Below, in pieces: positions 1 through 8,725 of a stretch of DNA of 64,000 nt (its first letter is position 1; every line of letters begins with the position of its first letter). Location: the NCBI RefSeq assembly GCF_018618755.1, contig NZ_JACSMR010000009.1:62001-126000 (forward strand). Reading direction: 5' to 3'. Both the position numbers and the translations under genes were made by a program. The notes under the pieces are model-generated. The model had not been told where the DNA came from, searched no databases, and was given only the letters and a program-made list of their open reading frames with translations. The stretch is from Exiguobacterium sp. s193 (GTDB lineage: Bacteria > Bacillota > Bacilli > Exiguobacteriales > Exiguobacteriaceae).

Positions 1-488
1 CGACCATCAATCAAACGTTGTGTCCGCGATGCAGGGTCACCACACGATAAACAAATCGCTTGAAGTTTTGTCACGAACTCGGCACGTGCAAGCAGTTCCG
101 GCATCTTCCCGAACGGCTCTGCCCGGAAATCCTGATCAAGTCCGGCACAGATGACACGTTTTCCGTCCTGCGCGAGCGCTTCGATGACGTCGACGATCTC
201 GTCATCAAAAAACTGAACTTCATCAATCGCAACGACTTGTGTCTCTTGTTCAACTGCTGCGTAGACATCACAACTCGTTGCCATCGGCACTGCAATGACC
301 GAGTTGCCGACGTGAGAGACGACATGCTCTTCATGATAACGGTCATCGATTGCCGGCTTGAATACTTGAACGGGTAACTTTCCATACTGCGCCCGTCGAA
401 CACGCCGAATCAATTCTTCCGACTTACCAGAGAACATACTTCCGCAAATCACTTCAATCCATCCGTACTGATTTATTACATGCATCAT
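1..488 (-). CDS. tdk: Thymidine kinase, 5' part (cut by window start)
   Basis: Makes dTMP from thymidine and ATP in the pyrimidine salvage pathway (cytosol). About 162 codons are present; the C-terminus lies outside the window. Visible: a P-loop near the N-terminus (GSMFSGKS), the Walker-B-like DEVQFF, the substrate segment AGLDQDF, and the first CxxC (ICLSCG) of the type II structural zinc site. Start taken as the first of two adjacent ATGs at 488; a GAGGA ribosome site lies about 14 bases upstream. It opens the Bacillus-type tdk-rpmE-rho-glpX block, with dedA inserted between it and rpmE2. Confidence 0.93.
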   Translation of the reverse strand, partial: MMHVINQYGWIEVICGSMFSGKSEELIRRVRRAQYGKLPVQVFKPAIDDRYHEEHVVSHVGNSVIAVPMATSCDVYAAVEQETQVVAIDEVQFFDDEIVDVIEALAQDGKRVICAGLDQDFRAEPFGKMPELLARAEFVTKLQAICLSCGDPASRTQRLIDG

Positions 489-671
489 TGCAAAAACACC
501 GTCCTCTAAAATTAGTCACTTTAACGAGTATAGCCCGAATCGATATTGAGAAAAAGAGTTGACTTCCGAAAATCGAATATCCGCACTTTTCGTTCTCGAG
601 AATTCATCATCTCGTCATTTCAACTGGTACTCATTTCCTGTACACTAGAAGAGAAGTAGTTAAGAAGGAAG

Positions 672-1322
672 GTGTCCCCGATCCATCACATATTACATGA
701 AGTGCTTCATCAATACGGTGCATTTGGACTTGCGCTTTTACTTGCAGGTGGAATCGTCGGGCTTCCCGTTCCCGATGAAACGTTACTTGTCATGTCCGGT
801 TTTTGGATGCACGCCGGCAATCTCCCATTAGTCGGAACGATTCTTGCGGCTTATGCCGGCAGTTGTATCGGGATGACGATCAGTTATCTCCTCGGTCTCA
901 AACTCGGAATGCCCCTGCTTCACCGGATCGGTCCGAAGATTCGCATTTCAGAAAAACATATCCTAACGGCAGAAGCTGGCTTTCTGCGTTATGGCAAATC
1001 AGTCCTGATTATCGGATACTACATACCTGGTCTTCGGCAACTGTCTGCTTTTTTCGCAGGTGTCTCGAAAATGCCTTTTCGGATCTTTGCATCCTACGCG
1101 TATACCGGTGCGCTCATTTGGATTAGTATTTTTCTCGGGGCTGGTTATTTCCTCGGACGCCACTTCTCATTTAGTCGTGTCTTTGAACAGTTCGCGAAAA
1201 ATCCCGATTTACTGCCCTATGTCATCGGTATTGCCGGCGCCATCGGAGCATCCTTTATCTTAAAAACCTATCTTTCGTATCGTGCACAATTCAGTTTATA
1301 CAAAAACAGCCTGCTCCAGTGA
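672..1322 (+). CDS. DedA family membrane protein
   Basis: 216 aa integral membrane protein of the DedA/SNARE-associated family, whose members include undecaprenyl-phosphate and phosphatidylethanolamine flippases (family knowledge). Visible: the family pattern ALLLAGGIVGLPVPDE with its acidic residue near the N-terminus, SYLLGLKLG, the conserved GYYIPGLRQLSAFFAG segment, and several hydrophobic helices. The start is uncertain: the GTG at 672 abuts the purine-rich AAGGAAGGTG, so that motif could itself be the ribosome site for a rare start (ATC at 681) or for GTG 702. Promoter-like TACACT lies at about 643. Monocistronic; its stop codon lies inside the terminator loop. Confidence 0.9.
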   Translation: MSPIHHILHEVLHQYGAFGLALLLAGGIVGLPVPDETLLVMSGFWMHAGNLPLVGTILAAYAGSCIGMTISYLLGLKLGMPLLHRIGPKIRISEKHILTAEAGFLRYGKSVLIIGYYIPGLRQLSAFFAGVSKMPFRIFASYAYTGALIWISIFLGAGYFLGRHFSFSRVFEQFAKNPDLLPYVIGIAGAIGASFILKTYLSYRAQFSLYKNSLLQ

Positions 1323-1341
1323 TGGAGACAGGCTGTTTTTT
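1302..1341. terminator. Bidirectional terminator between dedA and rpmE2
   Basis: Inverted repeat AAAACAGCCTG ... CAGGCTGTTTT with T-runs on both sides. The dedA stop codon falls in the loop, so it can end both dedA (+) and rpmE2 (-). Confidence 0.85.
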
Positions 1342-1357
1342 AATGGATAGGTCGCAA

Positions 1358-1603
1358 TTACTTGCGGCCGTATTTTTTGTTGAAGCGATCGACACGACCG
1401 TCTGCAGCGTTGAACTTTTGACGACCAGTGTAGAATGGGTGCGAGTCCGAAGACACATCCACGCGGATGAGTGGGTACTCGTTTCCATCTTCCCAAGTGA
1501 TTGTTTCGTTCGAAGAACGAGTAGAACCAGTTAAGAATTTGTACTCAGTAGTTGAATCCATAAATACAACTTTGTTGTAGTTTGGGTGAATTCCTTGTTT
1601 CAT
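1358..1603 (-). CDS. rpmE2: 50S ribosomal protein L31 type B
   Basis: 81 aa ribosomal protein bL31. It begins [10 protein letters not shown], has EYKFLTGST and ends with a basic tail (RFNKKYGRK). It lacks the CxxC pairs of zinc-binding L31 and carries the longer type B form, which is zinc-independent. In B. subtilis the zinc-containing rpmE sits at this rho-linked place and the type B gene is elsewhere; here type B occupies it. Ribosome site GGAAGGAGAG lies before the ATG. A small hairpin (1626-1646) lies just upstream in the leader. Confidence 0.95.
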   Translation of the reverse strand: MKQGIHPNYNKVVFMDSTTEYKFLTGSTRSSNETITWEDGNEYPLIRVDVSSDSHPFYTGRQKFNAADGRVDRFNKKYGRK

Positions 1604-1625
1604 GGTTGATTTCTCTCCTTCCGCC

Positions 1626-1646
1626 CTGGTTCATTTGCTGAGCCAG
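1626..1646 (-). other. Small leader hairpin upstream of rpmE2
   Basis: Near-perfect inverted repeat (CTGGTTCA / TGAGCCAG, 5-base loop) 20-40 bases before the L31 start, directly 5' of the ribosome site. Could be an L31 autoregulatory leader or chance; only seen as base pairing. Confidence 0.3.
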
Positions 1647-1700
1647 AGTAAGTTACCTTCCTATACTAAACGATTTTCCATCGTCTCGCAATACCTATTT

Positions 1701-3065
1701 TTAAGTCGACGTATCTGTTTTAATCGTCCGTGGTTTGGCTGCTGCCCGGCGGATCGGCTTCTTCTTTTCTTTCAGCAGTTCGACGAAAAATTCTTCATTA
1801 TTTTTTGTATCCTTGATTTTACGTAAGAATGTATCGACGAATTCATTTGATTCATTCATCGTCCGACGAATCGCCCACAGCGCATCAAGCTGATCCTTCG
1901 GAAGTAACAACTCTTCTTTCCGTGTTCCGGATTTCCGAATATCGATTGCCGGGAAGATCCGGCGTTCTGATAATTTCCGGTCAAGATGCAGTTCCATGTT
2001 ACCCGTCCCTTTAAACTCTTCATAAATGACGTCATCCATCCGTGAACCGGTTTCGACGAGAGCAGTCGCAAGGATCGTCAAACTACCACCATGCTCAATG
2101 TTCCGTGCTGCTCCGAAGAACCGTTTTGGTTTATGGAAGGCAGCCGGGTCAATCCCCCCTGATAAGGTCCGTCCACTCTGCGGTACCGTCAAGTTATAGG
2201 CACGCGTCAGACGTGTAATCGAGTCCATCAAGATGACGACATCTTTTTTATGCTCGACGAGGCGCATGGCCCGCTCGAGCACGAGTTCCGAAATCCGAAC
2301 ATGGTTATCCGGTGTCTCATCGAACGTCGAACTGACAACATCTGCTCCCGGGACGGACCGTTCGATGTCCGTCACTTCCTCCGGTCGTTCGTCAATCAAG
2401 AGAATGATCAACTCGACATCCGGATGATTGACTTGGATCGAATTCGCGATTTCTTTTAAAAGAGATGTTTTCCCTGCTTTCGGTGGTGCGACAATCAATC
2501 CGCGTTGTCCGAAGCCAACCGGTGCGATCATATCCATCACACGAACCGACAGATGACGTGGTTCCGTTTCGAGACGCATCAGACGATCGGGATAGATTGG
2601 TGTCAACGCCGGGAAAAATAACCGGTTCCGTGCTGTGTCAGGTGCTTCCCCGTTTACTGCCTCCACACTTAAAAGACCTTGGAAACGTTCATTTTCCTTT
2701 GGTGGTCGGACTTTCCCCGTGACAACATCTCCATTACGTAGGTTGAAACGACGAATTTGTGAAGCAGCGATGTAGATATCTTCAGAGGATTGTGAGTAAT
2801 TGATAGGGCGAAGGAAGCCGAAACCACCATCGTTTTGCATCTGTGGATTACCAGGGATGACTTCAAGCACCCCTTCGAGGAAGTAAAGACCGGTTGATTC
2901 TGCTTGTGCTTTTAAAATTTTGAACATCAGTTCACGTTTTCGTGCTTCACGGTACTGAGGAACATTTTTTGCTTTCGCGATTTCATATAAGTCTTTTAAT
3001 GTCAGGTTACTCAGTTGAGCAAGTGTATAGGAACGTTCTGGTTTGTCAGTTTTTTCAGTTGGCAT
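1701..3065 (-). CDS. rho: Transcription termination factor Rho
   Basis: 454 aa RNA-dependent helicase that ends transcription at unstructured C-rich RNA. N-terminal Rho-N domain ([14 protein letters not shown]), then the cold-shock-like RNA-binding domain (GFGFLRP, about residues 75-95), then the RecA-like ATPase core: P-loop [10 protein letters not shown], Walker B with [16 protein letters not shown]-loop/secondary RNA site region [22 protein letters not shown], and the C-terminal arginine-rich part ([23 protein letters not shown]). Length is ordinary for Firmicutes. A 97-base gap separates it from rpmE2 downstream. Confidence 0.97.
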   Translation of the reverse strand: MPTEKTDKPERSYTLAQLSNLTLKDLYEIAKAKNVPQYREARKRELMFKILKAQAESTGLYFLEGVLEVIPGNPQMQNDGGFGFLRPINYSQSSEDIYIAASQIRRFNLRNGDVVTGKVRPPKENERFQGLLSVEAVNGEAPDTARNRLFFPALTPIYPDRLMRLETEPRHLSVRVMDMIAPVGFGQRGLIVAPPKAGKTSLLKEIANSIQVNHPDVELIILLIDERPEEVTDIERSVPGADVVSSTFDETPDNHVRISELVLERAMRLVEHKKDVVILMDSITRLTRAYNLTVPQSGRTLSGGIDPAAFHKPKRFFGAARNIEHGGSLTILATALVETGSRMDDVIYEEFKGTGNMELHLDRKLSERRIFPAIDIRKSGTRKEELLLPKDQLDALWAIRRTMNESNEFVDTFLRKIKDTKNNEEFFVELLKEKKKPIRRAAAKPRTIKTDTST

Positions 3066-3416
3066 ATGGATTCACCTATTCTTTATAAATTCAGCAACAA
3101 GGTTCTGTAACATTTCAATCGTCATTCTAAAAATTTTTACCGTGAGTTAAAGGTATCATATATCTACTGCTTTCGTCGTGATTTAAAGAATGTAAATTTC
3201 TCCTTTGTAATATTCCAAGATATTATTGCAGTTATGTTACAAAAAAAGTGATTTTGTAGCGGAACTGAAAAAACGTTTTCATATGACCGCATGCTAAGAT
3301 ATTCCTGCAGAGAAAAACTTACATATTCGTAAGACAGACTGCCTAAACAAACACTTAATGATTTCATTATATAACTCGGGCTTACTACTTTTAAATTAAA
3401 ATGGAGGAATTCATAC
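3066..3416. other. Intergenic region between divergent rho and NlpC/P60 gene
   Basis: About 350 AT-rich bases with no credible gene. It must hold the divergent promoters. TAAGAT at 3295-3300 and TATAAC at 3370-3375 are possible -10 boxes for the + strand gene; neither has a convincing -35. Confidence 0.4.
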
Positions 3417-4097
3417 ATGAAACGTTTTCTAGCATCGGTCGCGACAGCAGCATTAGTGGTTTCAGGTTTTGCGTCAGTGGGAACAGGTAAGGTTGAAGCA
3501 GCTACGGTCACTAAAGTCAAAATCACAGATAACGGATTACGCGTTCGTTCTGGAGCCTCTACAAAATCATCAATCGTCGGTAAAGTCAACGCAGGTCAAA
3601 CGTTCCGTTACAAAGGAAAATCAGGCAGCTGGACTAAAATTTCTTACGGTGGAAAAACACGTTACGTTTACTCGAAATACACGAAAACATACAAGTCTTC
3701 TACTTCAACAGCTAAGAAATCAACAACTTCTTCTTCAACACGTACAAAGATCTTAAGCGAAGCAGCACGCCATAAAGGTACGCCATACGTATGGGGCGGT
3801 ACAACGACTCGCGGATTCGACTGCTCAGGTTTCACTGGTTACGTCTATAAGAAAGCAGCCGGAAAAACACTTCCGCGTTCGTCTTCTTCACAATACGCGT
3901 CTTCTAAGAAAGTCAGCGTATCAAGCGTCCAACCGGGAGATCTCGTCTTCTTCTCACACGGTAGCGGCATCCAGCACGTCGGAATAGCAACAAGTAAGAC
4001 GAGCATGGTCAACTCAGAAACAGGCGGCGTTAAATACTCAAGCTTTAAATCAGGATACTGGGGTTCACGTCTTGTAGGCGCCGGTTCTTACCTCTAA
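3417..4097 (+). CDS. Secreted SH3b-NlpC/P60 cell-wall peptidase
   Basis: 226 aa, probably a gamma-D-glutamyl-diaminopimelate-type endopeptidase acting on peptidoglycan. Signal peptide (MKRFLASVATAALVVSGFA, cleavage near VEA-A at about residue 27-29). Then a bacterial SH3 domain (VTKVKITDNGLRVRSGAST ... residues 32-92) for wall binding, a Ser/Thr/Lys linker (about 93-107), and an NlpC/P60 domain (110-226) with the catalytic Cys in GFDCSGF and His in QHVGIA. Ribosome site AAATGGAGGAATT lies before the ATG. Ends at a strong terminator. Confidence 0.93.
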   Translation: MKRFLASVATAALVVSGFASVGTGKVEAATVTKVKITDNGLRVRSGASTKSSIVGKVNAGQTFRYKGKSGSWTKISYGGKTRYVYSKYTKTYKSSTSTAKKSTTSSSTRTKILSEAARHKGTPYVWGGTTTRGFDCSGFTGYVYKKAAGKTLPRSSSSQYASSKKVSVSSVQPGDLVFFSHGSGIQHVGIATSKTSMVNSETGGVKYSSFKSGYWGSRLVGAGSYL

Positions 4098-4109
4098 TTA
4101 AATCTTACC

Positions 4110-4141
4110 AAGCGGTTGAGCATCGGCTCAATCGCTTTTTT
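4110..4141 (+). terminator. Terminator of the NlpC/P60 gene
   Basis: Stem AAGCG-G-TTGAGC / GCTCAA-T-CGCTT with loop ATCG, followed by TTTTTT. Confidence 0.88.
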
Positions 4142-4217
4142 GTTTGTTCTGCGCTATCGTCTAATTAATACCCGTTTTCAATGCATTCAATCCATGGAAA
4201 AAGGAGTGTAACGTATC

Positions 4218-4991
4218 ATGAACGTCTTAATAACCGGAGCTTCGGCAGGAATCGGTCGTGAACTCGCCCGTTTGCATGCATTAAAGGGAGATCACCTGTT
4301 ACTCGTCGGACGAAATGCCGAAAAACTGTTCGAGACAAAATACATCGTCGAACAGAACGGTGGAACGGCCGACGTTTTCCCATATGACATCGGACAATCC
4401 ATTCAAATCGAAGCCTTACTTCGGGCGACACAACACCAGTCGGTCGATATCCTGATCAATAATGCGGGATTCGGATTGTTCGGCGAGTTTCTCGAAACCG
4501 ATCTCGCCCGCGAACTCAACATGATCGACGTCAACATCCGGGCGCTGACCCACTTAACGAAAGCTTATGCGCTCCGCATGCGCGAACAACGCATCCAGGG
4601 GAAAATCATTCAAATCGCTTCGACCGCAGCGTTTCAAGCCGGTCCGTTCTTAGCCGTCTACTACGCAACAAAAGCCTATGTCTTAAGTTTTTCAGAAGCC
4701 TTGACGGAAGAACTTGCTCCTTACGGCATTCAAGTCACAGCTGTTTGCCCCGGCGCTACCCACACTGATTTTGAAGCGACAGCCGGTTTGTCTGCATCTC
4801 GCTTATTCAAACGACCGGGCATCATGGATGCTCCAAGCGTCGCCAAACTTTCTTTTGACGGCTATATGCAAGGCAAGACACTAGTGATTCCAGGTGCGAG
4901 CAACGCCTTCTATGTTTTCCTGACGCGCCTCTTACCTCGTCAAACACTTACAAAAATGAGCGCTTCCGTCCAAGCACCGTTGAAAGAATAG
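4218..4991 (+). CDS. SDR family short-chain dehydrogenase
   Basis: 257 aa classical short-chain dehydrogenase/reductase; substrate unknown. NAD(P)-binding TGASAGIG at residues 6-13, NNAG in the fourth strand, catalytic Ser in IASTAAF and YYATK (Tyr-x-x-x-Lys). Ribosome site AAAAGGAGTG lies before the ATG. It is clearly related to the SDR at 40082-40864: both share the stretches LINNAGFGLFG, ETDL and NMIDVN, and a C-terminus TLxIPG...RLLPR. Likely monocistronic or joined to the small gene that follows. Confidence 0.92.
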   Translation: MNVLITGASAGIGRELARLHALKGDHLLLVGRNAEKLFETKYIVEQNGGTADVFPYDIGQSIQIEALLRATQHQSVDILINNAGFGLFGEFLETDLARELNMIDVNIRALTHLTKAYALRMREQRIQGKIIQIASTAAFQAGPFLAVYYATKAYVLSFSEALTEELAPYGIQVTAVCPGATHTDFEATAGLSASRLFKRPGIMDAPSVAKLSFDGYMQGKTLVIPGASNAFYVFLTRLLPRQTLTKMSASVQAPLKE

Positions 4992-5094
4992 TATAATATT
5001 GGTAATGCATATCGAGGAATTTCGATTGCAACTAAGTGACGATGTTTATGAAACTAAGAATCAAAATTTAGTGAAGGTACATTGAAGGGAGAGA

Positions 5095-5265
5095 ATGGTT
5101 TTGAATAAATACTATATGGTTGCCATCGTAGCTATCATCTTATCGGTTGTATTATTATTTACGAGTGCATATGAGACAAAAGTAGGTGCAGTAATGCTAG
5201 CCATTTGTGTAGGTGCATTTGTAAAATTTACTGCGGATGGTGTATTGTCCACTGCTAAAAAATAA
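5095..5265 (+). CDS. Small membrane protein, unknown
   Basis: 56 aa. It begins MVLNKYYMVAIVAIIL and has two hydrophobic segments: about residues 7-22, and 31-44 (VGAVMLAICVGAFV). A basic C-terminus ends in TAKK. Start chosen at ATG 5095 because AAGGGAG lies just upstream; a TTG at 5101 is the alternative. No family recognised. Small two-helix proteins of this size are common in Bacillales, and the Shine-Dalgarno plus clean frame make it plausible. Confidence 0.6.
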   Translation: MVLNKYYMVAIVAIILSVVLLFTSAYETKVGAVMLAICVGAFVKFTADGVLSTAKK

Positions 5266-5420
5266 GTCTTAAAAAGAATTTGTATTATGCTGATTTAAGA
5301 TAAATTCTTTTCAGACTATAGACAAACTCTTATGAAAAATGAAAAGTCTACATGGGTATGCTATTCTCGCGCTCTTCCTCCACGTCTGCATGCCTGATTT
5401 TCCACGCTATACCGCTAACA

Positions 5421-5546
5421 GTGTCACGTTTCGTTGACTCCTACAGGAAAAATCGCGTGTCCACACACTGTCAAGAGGCAGCCAAGACCCTGCTCGTTGT
5501 CCGTTAGCTTGTGCCTCGCCCGAGGAAAGCAACGAAAAAAGACGCT
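5421..5546 (+). repeat. Dispersed inverted-repeat element, copy A
   Basis: One of three copies (with 21551-21694 and 35597-35736). Begins GTGTCACGTTTCGTTGACTCC and ends GAGGAAAGCAACGAAAAAAGACGCT, so its ends pair with each other. Internal landmarks shared by all copies: AAGACCCTGCTC, TTGTCCG, GCCTCGCCCGAGGAAAGCAACG. The first internal hairpin is GTGTCCACAC here, in place of GTGCGTT-TTT-AACGCAC in the other copies. Some similarity continues about 50 bases to the left (CGTCTGCATG). Confidence 0.85.
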
Positions 5547-5579
5547 TTTATCTCCCGATATCACGTTGGCTACACGCCG

Positions 5580-5622
5580 AAAAGCGACCTTCCCGAAACC
5601 AATCGGAAAGGTCGCTTTTTTT
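5580..5622 (-). terminator. Terminator downstream of glpX
   Basis: AAAAGCGACCTT ... AAGGTCGCTTTT inverted repeat with an inner CCGA...TCGG pair. T-runs on both strands, so it may also end + strand transcripts. Confidence 0.88.
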
Positions 5623-5637
5623 GTCCTGTGCCTTGTA

Positions 5638-6603
5638 TTACTTGATGACGAGTTTCGGTTTCTTTTTGAAAGAATGATGCCCTTCCACAAAACGAACCGT
5701 CCCTGATTTCGCGCGCATGACGACGGAGTGGGTTTGTCCACCTTGCCCTGAGAACTGAACACCTTTCATCAGCTCACTGTCCGTTACGCCGGTTGCCGCA
5801 AAGATGCAGTCATCCCCTGTGACGAGATCGTCCATCATGAGGATTTTCGATGGATCTTCAATCCCCATTTTTTTGCAACGCGCGACTTCCGCCTCGTCCG
5901 CCGGAAGTAAACGTCCTTGGAGTTCGCCACCGAGACACTTCAAGGCAACTGCTGCGAGTACGCCTTCCGGTGCCCCACCTGAACCGAGTAAAATATCGAT
6001 TCCCGTGTGTGGGAATGCTGTGTTGATCGCTGCTGCGACGTCTCCGTCACCAATCAAGCGAATCCGTGCCCCTGTCGCACGAATCCGTTGAATGACTTCT
6101 TCATGCCGCTCACGGTCAAGAATCGAGACGACGACGTCTTCGATGTCTTTATTTTTAGCTTTTGCGACAGCTGCGATGTTCTCTTCAATCGTTGCGTCTA
6201 AGCTGACGTGACCAGCCGCTTCAGGACCGACAGCGATTTTATCCATGTACATGTCTGGTGCATGAAGAAGATCTCCCGCATCTGCGACAGCGAGTACGGC
6301 AAGCGCCCCCCATGTCCCTTTTGCGACGATGTTCGTTCCTTCGAGCGGATCGACCGCAACGTCGAGTCGTGGACCATAACCATTTCCAAGTTTTTCTCCA
6401 ATGTAGAGCATCGGTGCTTCATCCATCTCACCTTCGCCGATGACGACTGTCCCCTTCATCGGGATCGTGTCGAAGACGTCACGCATCGCGCTTGTCGCCG
6501 CGTCGTCCGCCTCGTTTTTCAAACCCTTCCCCATCCAGCGGGCAGAGGCAAGTGCCGCTGCCTCCGTTACGCGTACGAGTTCCATTGATAGACTTCTTTC
6601 CAT
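5638..6603 (-). CDS. glpX: Class II fructose-1,6-bisphosphatase
   Basis: 321 aa gluconeogenic enzyme (fructose 1,6-bisphosphate to fructose 6-phosphate, metal dependent, cytosol). Visible family signature: [15 protein letters not shown], the metal-binding VDPLEGT, and [16 protein letters not shown]. Length matches the family. It is first in the murZ/fsa/fbaA neighbourhood of central carbon metabolism; the 32-base gap to murZ suggests shared transcription. Ribosome site GAGAGGGGA lies before ATG 6603. Confidence 0.96.
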   Translation of the reverse strand: MERSLSMELVRVTEAAALASARWMGKGLKNEADDAATSAMRDVFDTIPMKGTVVIGEGEMDEAPMLYIGEKLGNGYGPRLDVAVDPLEGTNIVAKGTWGALAVLAVADAGDLLHAPDMYMDKIAVGPEAAGHVSLDATIEENIAAVAKAKNKDIEDVVVSILDRERHEEVIQRIRATGARIRLIGDGDVAAAINTAFPHTGIDILLGSGGAPEGVLAAVALKCLGGELQGRLLPADEAEVARCKKMGIEDPSKILMMDDLVTGDDCIFAATGVTDSELMKGVQFSGQGGQTHSVVMRAKSGTVRFVEGHHSFKKKPKLVIK

Positions 6604-6635
6604 GTGTATGTCCCCTCTCTTGTGCTAAAAATCGG

Positions 6636-7883
6636 TTATACCGTTTCGCGCCATACGAGGGCCCCGAGCCCTTTTAACTTTTCATCAAACCGTTCATAAC
6701 TTTGGTCGAGCACTTCGGCATGGTGCACCATCGTTTCACCGGAAGCAAGCATCCCACTTAAGACGAGTGCTGCCGCACCCCGGGGGTCTTTTGCTTCAAT
6801 TTCTGTCCCGAACAGCGCTTCGCCCCCACGAATGATGATCGAGGCATCTTCATGGGTAATCCGTGCACTCAGACGACGCATCTCTTGCACATGACGGAAT
6901 CGTTGCGGGTACAGCTTGTCGACGACGATACTCGCCCCTTTTGCTTGCAGGAGCGCAGCCGAGATGATCGGTTGCATGTCACTCGGAAATCCACCGTAGT
7001 GGAACACCCGAATGTCAATCGGTTTTGTTTCTCCAATCGATGCCGTGACGGAGTCATCCGTCGCTTCTACCTTTGCACCAAACCGCTCAAGCTTTTGAAT
7101 GATACTCTCCAAATGTAGCGGAATGACATTATCGACTGTGACGCGTCCTAGAACAGCACCCATCGTCAAAAACGTTCCCGCCTCCATCCGGTCAGGAATC
7201 AACGTGTGTCGGCACCCTTGAAGTGATGTAATGCCTTTGATGCGAATCTCATCGGTCCCTGCACCTTTGACGCTCGCTCCCATGTTCGTAAGCATCGTAC
7301 TGACATCGATGACTTCCGGGTCACAGGCGGCATTTTCAATCACGGTCGTTCCTTCCGCCATGACGGCGACAAGCAACGCACTGATTGTCGCACCGAAGGA
7401 AGGCAGATCGAGATAAATCCGGTTACCCTTCAATTCTTCGACACGCATGTAGTAAACACCTTGTTCATTTCTCATCGAGACGCCAAGACGTTCGAGTGCT
7501 TTAATATGCAAATCAATCGGTCGAGGACCGATGGCATAACCACCGGGCAGACCGACGACCCCCTGTTTAAATCGTGCCGCGAGAATGCTCATCAGGTAAA
7601 TGGAACCACGTAATTTCCGTGTTTCCGCTCCCGTCAAAGGCATTGGTTCGACTTGACTCGGGTCAATCGTCACCATATCGCCTTGACGTGTCACGACGGC
7701 TCCAAGCGTTTCCATGATTTGAATCATCGTCGTAACGTCGCCAATGTCCGGCACCCCTTCGAGTACGACTTGTTGATCCGTCAAGAGCGCTGCCGCGAGG
7801 CAAGGAATCGCACTTTGTTTCGAACCACTGATCAAGACCGTTCCTTCTAGGCGTTGCTGCCCTACGATATGCAAAATGTCCAC
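6636..7883 (-). CDS. murZ: MurA-like UDP-GlcNAc enolpyruvyltransferase paralogue lacking the active-site Cys
   Basis: 415 aa EPSP-synthase-fold protein in the position of B. subtilis murZ (murAB), the second UDP-N-acetylglucosamine 1-carboxyvinyltransferase. Fold signatures are intact: Lys22 in ISGSKQSA, GPRPIDLHIK, IIPDRMEAGT, FPSDMQP, and the C-terminal Arg in KDPRGAAAL. Two catalytic-site changes stand out. The canonical GAKN is GSKQ (Asn to Gln at 23), and the fosfomycin-binding Cys of PGGC is Tyr116 (PGGYAIG, codon TAT). It may be a fosfomycin-insensitive or non-catalytic paralogue. GTG start at 7883 with AAGG about 10 bases upstream; 27-base gap after fsa. Confidence 0.88.
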   Translation of the reverse strand: MDILHIVGQQRLEGTVLISGSKQSAIPCLAAALLTDQQVVLEGVPDIGDVTTMIQIMETLGAVVTRQGDMVTIDPSQVEPMPLTGAETRKLRGSIYLMSILAARFKQGVVGLPGGYAIGPRPIDLHIKALERLGVSMRNEQGVYYMRVEELKGNRIYLDLPSFGATISALLVAVMAEGTTVIENAACDPEVIDVSTMLTNMGASVKGAGTDEIRIKGITSLQGCRHTLIPDRMEAGTFLTMGAVLGRVTVDNVIPLHLESIIQKLERFGAKVEATDDSVTASIGETKPIDIRVFHYGGFPSDMQPIISAALLQAKGASIVVDKLYPQRFRHVQEMRRLSARITHEDASIIIRGGEALFGTEIEAKDPRGAAALVLSGMLASGETMVHHAEVLDQSYERFDEKLKGLGALVWRETV

Positions 7884-7910
7884 TATCCATCAACCTTTCT
7901 TCACATTCTA

Positions 7911-8558
7911 TTATTGCTGAGATTTTTCCCAGTCCGCGAGAAATTTCTCGATGCCTTGCGTCGTCAATGGATGGTGCGTCAATGACTCGATGACATTAAA
8001 CGGAATCGTTGCGATGTCTGCACCGGCAAGTGCCGCATTCGTGACATGGATCGGGTTACGGATTGATGCCGCAATGATTTGTGTCGGAATGTCATGAACA
8101 ACGAAGATTTGTGCGATTGTTTCGACGAGCCCCATTCCATCTTGCCCGATGTCGTCGAGACGTCCGAGGAATGGTGAAACATATGTCGCGCCGGCACGTG
8201 CTGCGAGAAGTGCCTGGTTTGGATTGAAAATCAACGTCACGTTCGTCGTGATTTTTTCTTTTGACAATGCCGCGACCGCTTCGAGACCAGCTGGTGTCAT
8301 TGGAACCTTTACCGTAATGTTCGGTGCGATTTGCGCGAGTTCCTTCCCTTCACGAATCATTCCTTCTGCATCGAGGGCGATTACTTCCGCACTGACCGAA
8401 ACATCCCCGACGATTTCACAAATCTCACGCAGACGTGTATGGAAATCGACGCCTTCTTTTGCGACGAGCGATGGATTTGTTGTTACCCCATCTAAAATCC
8501 CCATTTTATGTGCTTTTTTGATATCCTCTACGTTCGCTGTGTCGATAAAAAATCTCAT
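7911..8558 (-). CDS. fsa: Fructose-6-phosphate aldolase / transaldolase-like
   Basis: 215 aa class I aldolase of the FSA/TalC family (ywjH position of B. subtilis). Begins [13 protein letters not shown], with [10 protein letters not shown], the VKVPMT segment holding the Schiff-base Lys, TNVTLIF, and [14 protein letters not shown]. Links the pentose phosphate pathway and glycolysis; whether transaldolase or F6P aldolase cannot be told from sequence reading. Ribosome site AAAGGGGA. Likely co-transcribed with murZ and glpX downstream. Confidence 0.92.
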   Translation of the reverse strand: MRFFIDTANVEDIKKAHKMGILDGVTTNPSLVAKEGVDFHTRLREICEIVGDVSVSAEVIALDAEGMIREGKELAQIAPNITVKVPMTPAGLEAVAALSKEKITTNVTLIFNPNQALLAARAGATYVSPFLGRLDDIGQDGMGLVETIAQIFVVHDIPTQIIAASIRNPIHVTNAALAGADIATIPFNVIESLTHHPLTTQGIEKFLADWEKSQQ

Positions 8559-8677
8559 CTCTCTCTTTCCCCTTTCATCCCTTAAAATATTCCCTTGAAA
8601 TCGCTTACTGTTCTATTATAAATTTTTTTCGCCCGAAGTCCTAACGTTTTCCAAAAACAGTGTGCTTTTCTAGATGA

Positions 8678-8713
8678 AAAAAATGCGATAGACAGATGTC
8701 TACCGCATTTTTT
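8678..8713 (-). terminator. Terminator of fbaA
   Basis: AAAATGCG-A-TAGACA ... TGTCTA-C-CGCATTTT hairpin, 13 bases past the fbaA stop. T-runs on both strands. Confidence 0.87.
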
Positions 8714-8725
8714 AAGGGTTGAAAA

